11,262 nucleotides of DNA from Pyrobaculum sp. (GCA_020833205.1 JAJHQT010000024.1:1-11262), one strand, 5' to 3'. Numbered from the stretch's first letter, positions 1 through 6,373 are shown. A program made the numbers and translations. The notes: generated by a model not told the origin, from the sequence alone.

Positions 1-226
1 TGCTTCGCAACACATCCACGATGTATGTAGGGATGTTTATCGAGTCTGAGTAGATCATGATGTCGGCTGGGTACACCTTAAACAGCGTCTGCTCCACGTA
101 TTCCCTAGTCGCGTCGCTTACGACGACGAGGGCCACGAGTAGAGCCACGCCGACGCCGATGGCCAAGGCGGTTAGTAGGTACCGGACCGCCCTCGCCTTG
201 AAATCCCCGGCGGCGATGAGAAACAC
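1..226 (-). CDS. ABC transporter permease, FtsX/MacB-like (N-terminal part, runs off window)
   Basis: Seventy-five codons are visible, reading leftward off the window. The N-terminus has a short cytoplasmic stretch (MFLIAAGDFKARAVRYLLTA), one clear membrane helix at about residues 17-37, and then a hydrophilic segment (SDATREYVEQ and onward) expected to lie outside the cell. This layout is typical of FtsX/MacB-type ABC permeases, whose first helix is followed by a large external domain. Such permeases work with a cytoplasmic ATPase to export substrates or transmit force across the membrane; the substrate cannot be told from this fragment. The GTG at 226 was chosen because GGAGGT (236-241) lies 9 nt upstream. 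An in-frame GTG at 235 is an alternative but directly abuts the ribosome binding site. The gene is divergent from the MMPL transporter. The family call is moderately sure because only the first 75 residues are seen. Confidence 0.7.
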   Translation of the reverse strand, partial: MFLIAAGDFKARAVRYLLTALAIGVGVALLVALVVVSDATREYVEQTLFKVYPADIMIYSDSINIPTYIVDVLRS

Positions 227-235
227 ATGCTCCAC

Positions 236-241
236 ACCTCC
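236..241 (-). promoter_or_regulatory. Ribosome binding site GGAGGT of the ABC permease
   Basis: On the minus strand a GGAGGT lies 9 nt before the GTG at 226. It decides between that start and the in-frame GTG at 235, which has no spacing from the site. Confidence 0.6.
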
Positions 242-253
242 CCCCAGCTCCCC

Positions 254-262
254 GTATAAATC
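254..262 (-). promoter_or_regulatory. TATA box (GATTTATAC) for the ABC permease
   Basis: Minus-strand GATTTATAC is centred about 32 nt before the GTG at 226. A start of transcription about 26 nt downstream of the box would leave a leader of only a few nucleotides. That does not fully agree with the use of the GGAGGT site, so either the start site or the box could be slightly different. Confidence 0.45.
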
Positions 263-275
263 ATTTTGTACATAT

Positions 276-285
276 CTTTTTATAG
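276..285 (+). promoter_or_regulatory. TATA box (CTTTTTATAG) for the MMPL transporter
   Basis: The box is centred about 27 nt before the GTG at 307, the spacing expected for an archaeal leaderless mRNA. No Shine-Dalgarno sequence precedes that GTG, which fits leaderless translation. It stands back to back with the permease TATA box. Confidence 0.6.
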
Positions 286-306
286 AAGCAAGGCGCATCT
301 GCGGCT

Positions 307-2880
307 GTGAGGAAGCTCGTGGCCGTCGCGGCCATCCTAGCGGCGGTCTACGTGTACCTCGCCTTGCAGTCGCCGAAGGTATTCGACGTCCTCATCTACG
401 ACGAGTCTAAGCTCATGCCGCCGGACATAGAGCCGAAGGCGGTAGACGCCATTCTAAACAAGACGCAGGTCGGCGGCCTTAAGTCGATACCCGTGGTCGT
501 ATTTGGCCCGGGGGTGGAGGAGAAGGCGAGAAACCTTTCTAGGCTGTTTCCTAACGCCATTTCAGCCTGGTCAATCCTAGACACGGCTTTGAAGATCTAC
601 CGCGAGAGGCTCGACGAAGTCGTTGAAAACGCCACCGCCAGCTTTAGGGAGGGGGCTGAGAAGATAGCCAACTCCACGCAGAAAGTCTGCGAAGATCTTA
701 ACCGGCTTGTGGAGGGCTTCAGAGAGGCCCGGGAGAGGGCTAGACAGCTTCTGCTCGGCACATACGGCGTCGCGGCGCTGGGCAAGGCTGCGGATAACCA
801 AACAGAGAAATTTCTGGCGCTGTACCAGAGATACGCCGCCACCTACGACGTAGACACTGCAGTTAGGCTAGCCGCAGACGAGACATACGGCAACGTATCG
901 CAGTACTTAACTGGAGTCACTTGGAAAAATTGGGCGAGTCTAGAGGCGGTTGAGAACGTCGCAGACGCCATCCTCGCCACGAGGCTCAACAAAACTGTGA
1001 TAGACCTCGCCCGCGCCGCCGCAGCGATGGGCGTAAGGCAGTACCTCTACCTACGGCTAATAAATCAAACCCCGCCCCCCGTGAGGCCGTACCTCCCCTA
1101 CCTCATCTGCGGCGGAGACGTGGAGAAGGCCGTAGAGATGTTTAAGTCTGATCTTGTGAGGAACTTAACGACGAGGTACCCCCCGCCTACTATATATTCA
1201 ATAGCGGGCGCCGCCGACCTGGTGTACCAGGACAAATACGCCCTAGCCGTGGTCAAAAGCAGTGAGGAGATGCCCGACGTGCCGCCGCAACTCGGCGTGC
1301 CCGTCTCCACGTCCTTCCTCCTAAAAAGCTTCACACAAGTCGTGACAGAAGACGTGTCTAAAATCGACAGGTCCACAGCCGCCGCCCTCTTCACAGTGTT
1401 GCTCTACGTCATGGGGACCCTCGCGGCGCCGGTCATCATAATCTCCGCCGTAGGCCTCACCTACCTCGGAGTCTTGGGCTTCTTCTACCAGATCCACGAG
1501 GTCCAGAAGATCTACTACCTAACTGTGTATATGGCGGCGCCGGTGATATTCGCCATAGGCGTCGACTACATGTTGCTCATGGTAAGCCGCTACGCCGAGG
1601 AGCGGGCCCTCGGCAGAGACAAGACAGAGGCCGTCAAGGTGGTGAGACGCTACGCCAACAGGTCCATAGCGGCCAGCGCAGCGGTAGTCGCCACCTCGCT
1701 GGGCTCCTTCGCCATATCCCGCCTACCCTTTATGCAGTCGATCGGCGTAGGCTACCTCATAACCACTCTCTTCATCGTCTTGACGGTCTTCTTAATATTA
1801 CCTGCCCTCCTCTACCTACTCGGCGACAGGGTGTTCTGGCCCAAGAAAACCATCGCAGCCCACAGAGGCCGCTCTAGGTTGCTAGAAAAGGCAGTCGACA
1901 CAGCCCTCAAAAAACCACTCCTAGTCGCCGTAGTTGCTACGCTGGTCACGCTTCTCTCCTTCCTCTTCCTAATCTCCACGCTTCGAATAACCGCAAACCC
2001 CGTCGTAGCAATGCCAGAGACTCAGTACAAAAAGGCGCTGGAAGTCGCGACGACCTACTTCAAAAACGTGACGGCGCTCTCCACCACATACATCGCCATG
2101 AAGAACCCGCCACCCCCCGAACTGTTGCACGAGGTGGAAAAACTGCCAAACTACGTCAACTACACCCTAGAGAAACGCGGCGACTGGTACATAGTCGCCG
2201 TCAAGCTATCGCTGGAAGACACATCAGACAAGCTACTTGACGTATACAGACGGCTAGACCAGCTCCGCGCCTACTACGGCCCCTATCTAATCGGCGGAGC
2301 CGCCTCTTGGAAAAATGTGATATTTAACGAAATATATGTCAAGTTCTGGAGCCTCCAAATCTACGTGGTCATAGCCACCGTAGTCCTCATACTCGCCTTT
2401 CTGCTCAAAAGCTTCCTCATACCCCTCCGCCTAGTGGCCACAGTCCTCATGTCGATAGTCTGGAGCCTAGCCGCCGAGGTGGCGCTCTTCCAAGAAGCCC
2501 TGGGCCAGCCCACCTACTGGCTAGTCCCGGTGTCGCTCTTCGCCTTCTTAATGGCCATAGGCACAGACTACGACATCTTCATAATCACCCGAATAAGAGA
2601 AGAAATAGAGAATGGGCTCGACGAAAAAGAGGCCATAAAAACAGCCATTGTAACAACAGGCCCCGTAATCACAGGCGCCGCCATAGTGCTTGCCGCCGCC
2701 TTCTCCACCCTCATGCTGTCTCAGACCTTGTTGCTCAGACAAATAGGCTTTACCATTGCCCTAGCCGCCCTACTCGACGCGTTTATAATACGCCCCCTCG
2801 TGGTCCCCGCCCTCATAACCCTCGCCGGCAGGTACAACTGGCTGTGGATCACCGGCTACAGCATCCGCCGCACATCTTAA
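307..2880 (+). CDS. MMPL/RND-superfamily membrane transporter
   Basis: An 857-residue protein with the duplicated layout of RND/MMPL exporters. A first membrane helix (about 4-20) is followed by a large external domain (21-355) and five helices (about 356-507). A second half repeats this: a helix at 537-557, an external domain at 558-681, and five helices at 682-838. The family's GxDYxxxxxxR signature occurs in each half, at 418 (GVDYMLLMVSRY) and 752 (GTDYDIFIITRI); the Asp-Tyr pairs are the expected proton-relay position. The first external domain has a helical, charged stretch at about 96-150 that may form a coiled coil. At least nine N-x-S/T sequons lie in loop 1 and two in loop 2, as expected for glycosylated external domains in archaea. 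It is probably a proton-driven exporter of a hydrophobic compound; the substrate is unknown. Translation from GTG 307 looks leaderless. Confidence 0.88.
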   Translation: MRKLVAVAAILAAVYVYLALQSPKVFDVLIYDESKLMPPDIEPKAVDAILNKTQVGGLKSIPVVVFGPGVEEKARNLSRLFPNAISAWSILDTALKIYRERLDEVVENATASFREGAEKIANSTQKVCEDLNRLVEGFREARERARQLLLGTYGVAALGKAADNQTEKFLALYQRYAATYDVDTAVRLAADETYGNVSQYLTGVTWKNWASLEAVENVADAILATRLNKTVIDLARAAAAMGVRQYLYLRLINQTPPPVRPYLPYLICGGDVEKAVEMFKSDLVRNLTTRYPPPTIYSIAGAADLVYQDKYALAVVKSSEEMPDVPPQLGVPVSTSFLLKSFTQVVTEDVSKIDRSTAAALFTVLLYVMGTLAAPVIIISAVGLTYLGVLGFFYQIHEVQKIYYLTVYMAAPVIFAIGVDYMLLMVSRYAEERALGRDKTEAVKVVRRYANRSIAASAAVVATSLGSFAISRLPFMQSIGVGYLITTLFIVLTVFLILPALLYLLGDRVFWPKKTIAAHRGRSRLLEKAVDTALKKPLLVAVVATLVTLLSFLFLISTLRITANPVVAMPETQYKKALEVATTYFKNVTALSTTYIAMKNPPPPELLHEVEKLPNYVNYTLEKRGDWYIVAVKLSLEDTSDKLLDVYRRLDQLRAYYGPYLIGGAASWKNVIFNEIYVKFWSLQIYVVIATVVLILAFLLKSFLIPLRLVATVLMSIVWSLAAEVALFQEALGQPTYWLVPVSLFAFLMAIGTDYDIFIITRIREEIENGLDEKEAIKTAIVTTGPVITGAAIVLAAAFSTLMLSQTLLLRQIGFTIALAALLDAFIIRPLVVPALITLAGRYNWLWITGYSIRRTS

Positions 2881-2883
2881 ATA
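2877..2883 (+). promoter_or_regulatory. Possible weak TATA box (TTAAATA) for the winged-helix/HAD pair
   Basis: TTAAATA overlaps the stop codon of the MMPL gene and is centred about 20 nt before the GTG at 2900. This is a little closer than the usual 24-27 nt. Readthrough from the transporter gene, which ends 19 nt upstream, is equally possible. Confidence 0.3.
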
Positions 2884-2899
2884 CTGTGTAAACTAAAAC

Positions 2900-3079
2900 G
2901 TGGAAACGATATATAAGATATTGCAGAAACTCGGCGAGGCGGATCTAGAAACCATAGTGGAGGAGGCGCAGAAAGCCGGCATCCCGCCGCCCGTGGCCAC
3001 TAGACACCTCATGCGGCTGGTGGAGAAGAAACGCGTCAAAGTGATATGCGACGTCGCGGTGAGGTACAGACCGACATGA
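2900..3079 (+). CDS. Winged-helix-like mini-protein, 59 aa
   Basis: A small open frame starts at GTG 2900, just after an in-frame TAA, so no longer start is possible. The product begins METIYKILQKLGEADLETI. It reads as helix 1 (3-11), helix 2 (about 15-26), a GIPPP turn, a putative recognition helix (about 31-44, with THR-like polar and basic residues) and a short basic strand hairpin (RVKVICDVAVRYR). This is the layout of a minimal winged helix, a fold used mostly for DNA binding in archaea. Its TGA overlaps the ATG of the HAD-like gene as ATGA, so the two are probably translationally coupled and work together. The length, charge pattern and coding overlap support a real gene. The function beyond possible nucleic-acid binding is unknown. 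Confidence 0.65.
   Translation: METIYKILQKLGEADLETIVEEAQKAGIPPPVATRHLMRLVEKKRVKVICDVAVRYRPT
3058..3065 (+). promoter_or_regulatory. Ribosome binding site (GGTGAGGT) of the HAD-like gene
   Basis: The purine-rich GGTGAGGT ends 10 nt before the ATG at 3076. It favours that start over the in-frame ATG at 3046, which has no such site and would add ten residues not resembling a HAD N-terminus. Confidence 0.5.
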
Positions 3080-3687
3080 ACTTCGTAGTTAGCTTCTGGG
3101 GCCTGCTCGTGAGACGGGTTGACTTCTGGGACGTCTGGCGCACGGTGTTGAGCAGGCATGGGAGCCACGAGGTTGTGGACTCCACCTCTTGGGTTTTTGA
3201 GGAGATTTACGGAGCTCGTTATGAGGTGCCCCTGCGGGTTGTGGCTAAGGTCTTCTCCGCGGGGGTGAGAAGCGACCCAGCCGTCCTCTTCAAGGAGTTT
3301 GTGGAGGAGGTGCAGAAACAGCTTTCGCCCATGCCGTGCGCGGTGGAGTTCCTCAAGTGGGCGAGGGAGAGGGGGCGGGTGGCCATACTCTCCAACACGC
3401 CGTGTCGATGCTTCGTGGAGTTTTTCCTCGAGAGTAGCGGCGTTGTCGTCGATGCAGTGGTGACGTCGGATGTGTTGCTTCGCCGGAAGCCGCTCAAGCC
3501 CGTATTTATGTACGCCCTAAGAAAGATTGGGGCAAAGCCCCATGACACCATATATGTGGGGGATGGGGAAGAGGACCTAGGCGCCATGGCGGCAGGTCTC
3601 CTCACAGTCATGGTGGGAAAGGAGGGGGGTCATGTGAGTTTTCCCTCTCTCTGCGAGGCCTGGAAGTGGATGGCCGCTCTAGCTTGA
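3076..3687 (+). CDS. HAD-superfamily protein lacking the catalytic aspartates (putative pseudoenzyme)
   Basis: A 203-residue protein with the haloacid dehalogenase fold. Motif II is ILSNT (Ser106), motif III is the lysine of LRRKPLKP (Lys138), and motif IV is VGDGEEDLGAMAAG (Asp163 and Asp167). Residues about 14-85 form a helical cap. The N-terminal strand should carry the nucleophile in a DxDGT motif, but here it reads VVSFWGLLV. Ser6 and Trp8 replace both aspartates while the glycine and the hydrophobic flanks are kept. Without the nucleophile, normal phosphatase or dehalogenase chemistry is not expected. The metal-binding acidic residues of motif IV remain, so it may bind a ligand or protein without hydrolysing it. 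ATG 3076 overlaps the stop of the winged-helix mini-protein. The frame is intact, so this does not look like a decaying gene. Confidence 0.82.
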   Translation: MNFVVSFWGLLVRRVDFWDVWRTVLSRHGSHEVVDSTSWVFEEIYGARYEVPLRVVAKVFSAGVRSDPAVLFKEFVEEVQKQLSPMPCAVEFLKWARERGRVAILSNTPCRCFVEFFLESSGVVVDAVVTSDVLLRRKPLKPVFMYALRKIGAKPHDTIYVGDGEEDLGAMAAGLLTVMVGKEGGHVSFPSLCEAWKWMAALA

Positions 3688-3696
3688 TGGTTTCTG

Positions 3697-3719
3697 CCAC
3701 TTGCGGCGTGCCGCTGTGG
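3697..3719 (+). other. Imperfect hairpin after the HAD-like gene
   Basis: CCAC and GCGG pair with CCGC and GTGG around a CGTG loop, with a small TT/T internal bulge. It begins 9 nt after the HAD stop codon. No run of T follows, so it is not a typical terminator; it may protect the mRNA 3' end. The rest of 3688-3770 shows nothing recognisable. Confidence 0.35.
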
Positions 3720-3770
3720 TTTAGGCCGCCGAGCGGAAAAATGCCGATTTGAGCGAAAAAGGGGGAGGAG

Positions 3771-4202
3771 TTACAGCCTCCGTTGTGTTACTTCTTGCAG
3801 GAAGTTGGCTAGATGCGGCGCTCTGGTTTTTAGTTTGGCTACTGCCGTGGCCACATCTTCATCTGGATTTACGCCGTATTTCGTAAGCATGTAGGCGTGG
3901 GGTCCCAACACGCCTACCACCGACGGCATGTGTATGCTTTGCATCCACTTTAAAAAATCCTCCGTAGCGCCGAGTACTACGCGACTCTCTCAACACGCCG
4001 CTAGCTGTACGTAATCAGCTATGATCATGCTCGGCTTCTTTTGTGGGCACGAGTTTAAAACCACCAGCAACTGCCGCCTGGCGTCTCTGTAAAATGTGGG
4101 GCCCTGTCCGCCTTCCATGTCGCTGGCCCCATGCCCAACTCCACGCTGGCGTCGTCGCTGGACGAGGAGTGCCCGGAGGGGAAAGAGTAGAGGGCTAATC
4201 AA
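3771..4202 (-). pseudogene. Decayed gene of unknown function, interrupted by an in-frame TGA
   Basis: On the minus strand, one reading frame runs to a TAA at 3771-3773 and is broken once by a TGA at 3990-3992. Upstream of the break the frame gives LLVVLNSCPQKKPSMIIADY. Downstream it continues without a shift, with segments such as VVLGATEDFLKWMQSIHM and GPHAYMLTKYGVNPDEDVAT, ending FLQEVTQRRL. Both sides look like folded protein (alternating hydrophobic strands and amphipathic helices), so this is probably one former protein with a nonsense mutation. Further 5' (about 4095-4200) this frame becomes arginine-rich and unconvincing, and another frame looks slightly better, so a second lesion near 4100 is possible. 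The 5' limit is therefore approximate. I do not recognise the family. A selenocysteine reading of the TGA is unlikely because Crenarchaeota of this group are not known to use it. Confidence 0.5.
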
Positions 4203-4211
4203 TAAACTAAA

Positions 4212-4220
4212 CTAATATAC
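4212..4220 (+). promoter_or_regulatory. TATA box (CTAATATAC) for the zinc-ribbon/thiolase operon
   Basis: The box is centred about 23 nt before the GTG at 4239, compatible with a leaderless or nearly leaderless transcript. It sits in an AT-rich stretch (4198-4228) unlike the GC-rich surroundings. Confidence 0.55.
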
Positions 4221-4238
4221 CCATTTTCAGGTAGAGGC

Positions 4239-4460
4239 GTGATTACTTGTCCGCGTTGTGGTATGCCCGAGTGGGAGGCTTTGCCTGCGCCTTATACTTA
4301 CCGCTACAAGGGGCCAGAGAACACAGTTATGATTGCCCGTTGTAGAAACTGCGGGCTTGTGTTCTACATATTTAGGACGTCTCTCGATACCTTTACTTTA
4401 GAAATTGAAAAGGCGGAGCGCAAACATGGAGCCATCCCGCACATTGACCTCGACAAATAA
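4239..4460 (+). CDS. Zinc-ribbon mini-protein, 73 aa
   Basis: The protein has two CxxC knuckles, CPRC at 4-7 and CRNC at 35-38, separated by 27 residues, which is the layout of a single zinc ribbon. Between them lies an aromatic-rich strand segment (YTYRYKG). After the second knuckle comes a hydrophobic strand (LVFYIF) and an acidic-basic tail. The GTG start is needed to include the first knuckle, since the next in-frame ATG at residue 9 lies after it. The last 35 nt overlap the start of the tRNA thiolation gene in another frame, so the two are cotranscribed and probably coupled. Zinc ribbons of this size serve as nucleic-acid or protein adaptors. An accessory role in tRNA handling is a guess from position only. 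It has no ubiquitin-like Gly-Gly end, so it is not the sulfur carrier. Confidence 0.75.
   Translation: MITCPRCGMPEWEALPAPYTYRYKGPENTVMIARCRNCGLVFYIFRTSLDTFTLEIEKAERKHGAIPHIDLDK
4415..4418 (+). promoter_or_regulatory. Ribosome binding site (GGAG) of the thiolase gene
   Basis: GGAG inside the zinc-ribbon gene lies 7 nt before ATG 4426. It supports that start over an in-frame TTG at 4405, which would precede the site. Confidence 0.5.
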
Positions 4461-5445
4461 TGTCTGTCAACACTGTAGGAAGAGGCCGGCGCAGTACTTA
4501 AGGGCGGCGAGCGGCGAGAGGCTTTGTCTACGTTGCCTCTTCAACTCGCTGGAGAGAAAAGTCCTTAAGACGATTAGAGAGGAGCGGCTTATCGAACCCG
4601 GCGACTTCGTCGCTGTGGCCGTCTCCGGCGGCAAGGACAGCCTCGTCTTGCTTTACATACTGGGGAAGTTTAGGGAGAAGGGTCTGCTGGGGGGTGTGAA
4701 GCTGGAGGCCTTTACAATCAACGAGGGGCACCCCTACAGCTGCTTCTACCGCATGTCGCGGAGAGATTTCGTGCGGGAGCTCGCCGCGAAGTTCGGCATC
4801 GAGTACAACGTGTACCACTTCAAAGACATATTCGGCGTCACTGCGTTGGAGCTCTCAGAGGCGCTGGCCAAGGCGGGACACGAAGTGCATATGTGCACCA
4901 TAGACGGCGTCTTGAGACGCCGCGCCATGAACATAATAGGCAGGAGGAGGGGCTGGACGAAGATCGCCACTGCGCACAACCTAGACGACGAGGCGCAGAC
5001 GGTGCTCCTCAACGTCTTGATGGGCAACCTCTCGCGGCTCCGCTGGTACGGCTCCTACGAAGACGCCGAGGAGAAGGACCTCATCCCCCGCATCAAGCCG
5101 CTTAAACACGTCAGAGAGGAGGAAATAGCGCTGTACGCCTACTACCACAACCTGCCTCTCATGGAGCTGGAGTGTCCATACGTCACGACGAACCCCCGCT
5201 ACAACCTAAAATTTATGCTGGCTGAGCTGGAGCGGAAGATGCCGACCGTTAAACACAACCTGGCGTCGTTCGGCGAGAGGCTGTCCCGCGTCCTCCGGGA
5301 GACGACGCCTGAGACCCCCCTCAAGAGGTGTAAACACTGCGGCGCCCCCTCCGCGCGGGACGTATGCCGCGTCTGCGAGCTCTTCGAAAAGGCCGGCCTC
5401 CTGGACACTTACCTGCAGAAAATCCGCGCAGAGACAAATATATAA
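4426..5445 (+). CDS. TtuA/NcsA-family tRNA 2-thiolation enzyme
   Basis: A 339-residue protein of the TIGR00269-type tRNA thiolases, which activate uridine 34 (NcsA/Ctu1) or uridine 54 (TtuA) of tRNA by adenylation and then insert sulfur. In order: an N-terminal zinc finger (Cys14, 17, 34, 37), the PP-loop ATP site SGGKDS (67-72), a central catalytic region, the conserved AHNLDDEAQTVLLN block (183-196), and a C-terminal zinc finger (Cys302, 305, 314, 317). Known enzymes hold a 4Fe-4S cluster with a CxxC pair plus one distant cysteine. Here the pair reads MCTIDGVLRR, so Cys157 is kept but the second position is Asp160; the distant cysteine is Cys250 (ELECPY). The usual IDEG segment is INEG (98-101). 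U54 thiolation stabilises tRNA in hyperthermophiles. The NLDDE block leans toward TtuA, but the subtype is not certain. Confidence 0.85.
   Translation: MEPSRTLTSTNNVCQHCRKRPAQYLRAASGERLCLRCLFNSLERKVLKTIREERLIEPGDFVAVAVSGGKDSLVLLYILGKFREKGLLGGVKLEAFTINEGHPYSCFYRMSRRDFVRELAAKFGIEYNVYHFKDIFGVTALELSEALAKAGHEVHMCTIDGVLRRRAMNIIGRRRGWTKIATAHNLDDEAQTVLLNVLMGNLSRLRWYGSYEDAEEKDLIPRIKPLKHVREEEIALYAYYHNLPLMELECPYVTTNPRYNLKFMLAELERKMPTVKHNLASFGERLSRVLRETTPETPLKRCKHCGAPSARDVCRVCELFEKAGLLDTYLQKIRAETNI
5436..5445 (+). promoter_or_regulatory. TATA box (AAATATATAA) for the secreted peptide gene
   Basis: The box contains the last codons and stop of the thiolase gene and is centred about 22 nt before ATG 5463. 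The peptide could therefore be expressed separately from the upstream operon, although the 17-nt gap also allows readthrough. Confidence 0.5.
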
Positions 5446-5462
5446 CGGAGTTATTTCTCTAC

Positions 5463-5723
5463 ATGCAAGCTACGTCTCTCCTGGCCTTGGTATGGCTTCT
5501 GGCGCTCCTGGGCTGGCTCGTGGGGGCCAGCGCCGAGGAGAAGCCCAGCGAAAACCTGCCTTCCCCCACTGCCGACATGTGGGAGAGACCTGTCATTAAC
5601 ATCACTGTGGGCCTTCCCTTCAGGGAGGAACATCCTCTGTGTAGCGACCCGCTGATGCGCTTGACGCTTAGAATCGGGATCAGGTGCGGCCCCCCTCCGC
5701 GTATTGTGTTTGGAATTAGTTAA
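5463..5723 (+). CDS. Predicted secreted small protein, 86 aa
   Basis: ATG 5463 opens a frame starting with a hydrophobic segment at residues 4-20 (SLLALVWLLALLGWLVG), followed by GASAEE. That fits a Sec signal peptide cut after Ala24, or a single N-terminal membrane anchor. The remaining about 62 residues are proline-rich and contain one N-glycosylation sequon (NIT at 46-48) and exactly two cysteines (60 and 75), which could form a disulfide outside the cell. A longer reading of the same frame from 5364 would lie inside the thiolase gene and would bury the signal, so it was not used. A TATA box stands 22 nt upstream. The stop overlaps the stop of the convergent ACT-domain gene. No family is recognised. 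The main risk is that it is a chance frame, but the signal and promoter together argue against that. Confidence 0.6.
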   Translation: MQATSLLALVWLLALLGWLVGASAEEKPSENLPSPTADMWERPVINITVGLPFREEHPLCSDPLMRLTLRIGIRCGPPPRIVFGIS

Positions 5724-6373
5724 GCCTCGACGCGGAGGCAGGCGCCTTCGTCTACGGTCTTCGCCTGGACGCCGAATTCTTTGAAGAAGGCGTCTAGATA
5801 GGTGCGTATCAACGGCTGGACGAGATTACATAGACGCGCTGTAAGCCGCCCCTCTTTTAACGCAGTTTCGACAGTAGCTAAGCCTCTGAGCTGGATTATG
5901 TAAAGCGCCTCCTCCAGCGTCACTACGTCGAGAGACGTGGTGATTTCCTTCAGGGTCTTTACGTCTCTCTTGGCCATCTCCTCGGCGAGTTTAGCGGGGT
6001 CTTGGAGGTGAACCACAAGGTCTTTCTCGAGGACTAAGGCTGGTTTGCCGTTTATGACGTGGACAATGAGGCGGGGGACGAAGATGGACGCCGCCGATAT
6101 TCTATGTTTCACCTTCTTGACGAAGGCGAACATCTGGAGCTGTTTCAAGATCTCCCGTATCTGTTCTTCAGTCTGGAGGGTGAGGTCTGTAATGAAGTGG
6201 AGATGCTGGCGGGCGGCGTCTATAGCTATGTTGATTATGTTTACATCGTGTTCTGCGAAGACGTTGGAAAGCGTAGCCAAGATGCCCGGCTGGTCGAAGT
6301 TCAGTTCCACCAGAAACTCGCCCAGCCTAGCCCCGGTGCCGTTGGCTATGAGGAAAACCTCCCTGTTAAGCAT
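5720..6373 (-). CDS. ACT-domain protein, probable amino-acid-responsive regulator
   Basis: A 217-residue protein. Residues about 18-90 form an ACT domain: strand FLVELNF, the ligand-contact turn DQPGIL (27-32), helix 1 (LATLSNVFAEH), a second strand with NIINIAID, and helix 2 (EEQIREILKQL). ACT domains bind small ligands, mostly amino acids, and switch attached or partner proteins. The C-terminal part (about 100-217) is mixed helix and strand, with no catalytic motif that I recognise. Predicted archaeal regulators of amino-acid metabolism have this ACT-plus-unknown layout. Start: ATG 6373 sits about 23 nt after a TATA box centred near 6396. An upstream in-frame GTG at 6388 would lie only about 8 nt from that box, so it is unlikely to be on the transcript. 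It is divergent from valS, suggesting but not proving a link to branched-chain amino acids. Confidence 0.82.
   Translation of the reverse strand: MLNREVFLIANGTGARLGEFLVELNFDQPGILATLSNVFAEHDVNIINIAIDAARQHLHFITDLTLQTEEQIREILKQLQMFAFVKKVKHRISAASIFVPRLIVHVINGKPALVLEKDLVVHLQDPAKLAEEMAKRDVKTLKEITTSLDVVTLEEALYIIQLRGLATVETALKEGRLTARLCNLVQPLIRTYLDAFFKEFGVQAKTVDEGACLRVEA

Noticed and set aside
3688..3770. tRNA or other structured RNA gene after the HAD-like gene
   Set aside because: Only a short imperfect hairpin was found. There is no cloverleaf, T-loop or acceptor pairing.
3688..3770. Poly-T transcription terminator
   Set aside because: No run of five or more T was seen after the HAD stop. Convergent gene ends elsewhere in the window have no intergenic space for one.
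3990..3992. In-frame TGA read as selenocysteine
   Set aside because: Organisms of this type are not known to have selenocysteine machinery, no SECIS-like hairpin was seen, and the 5' part of the frame also looks degraded.
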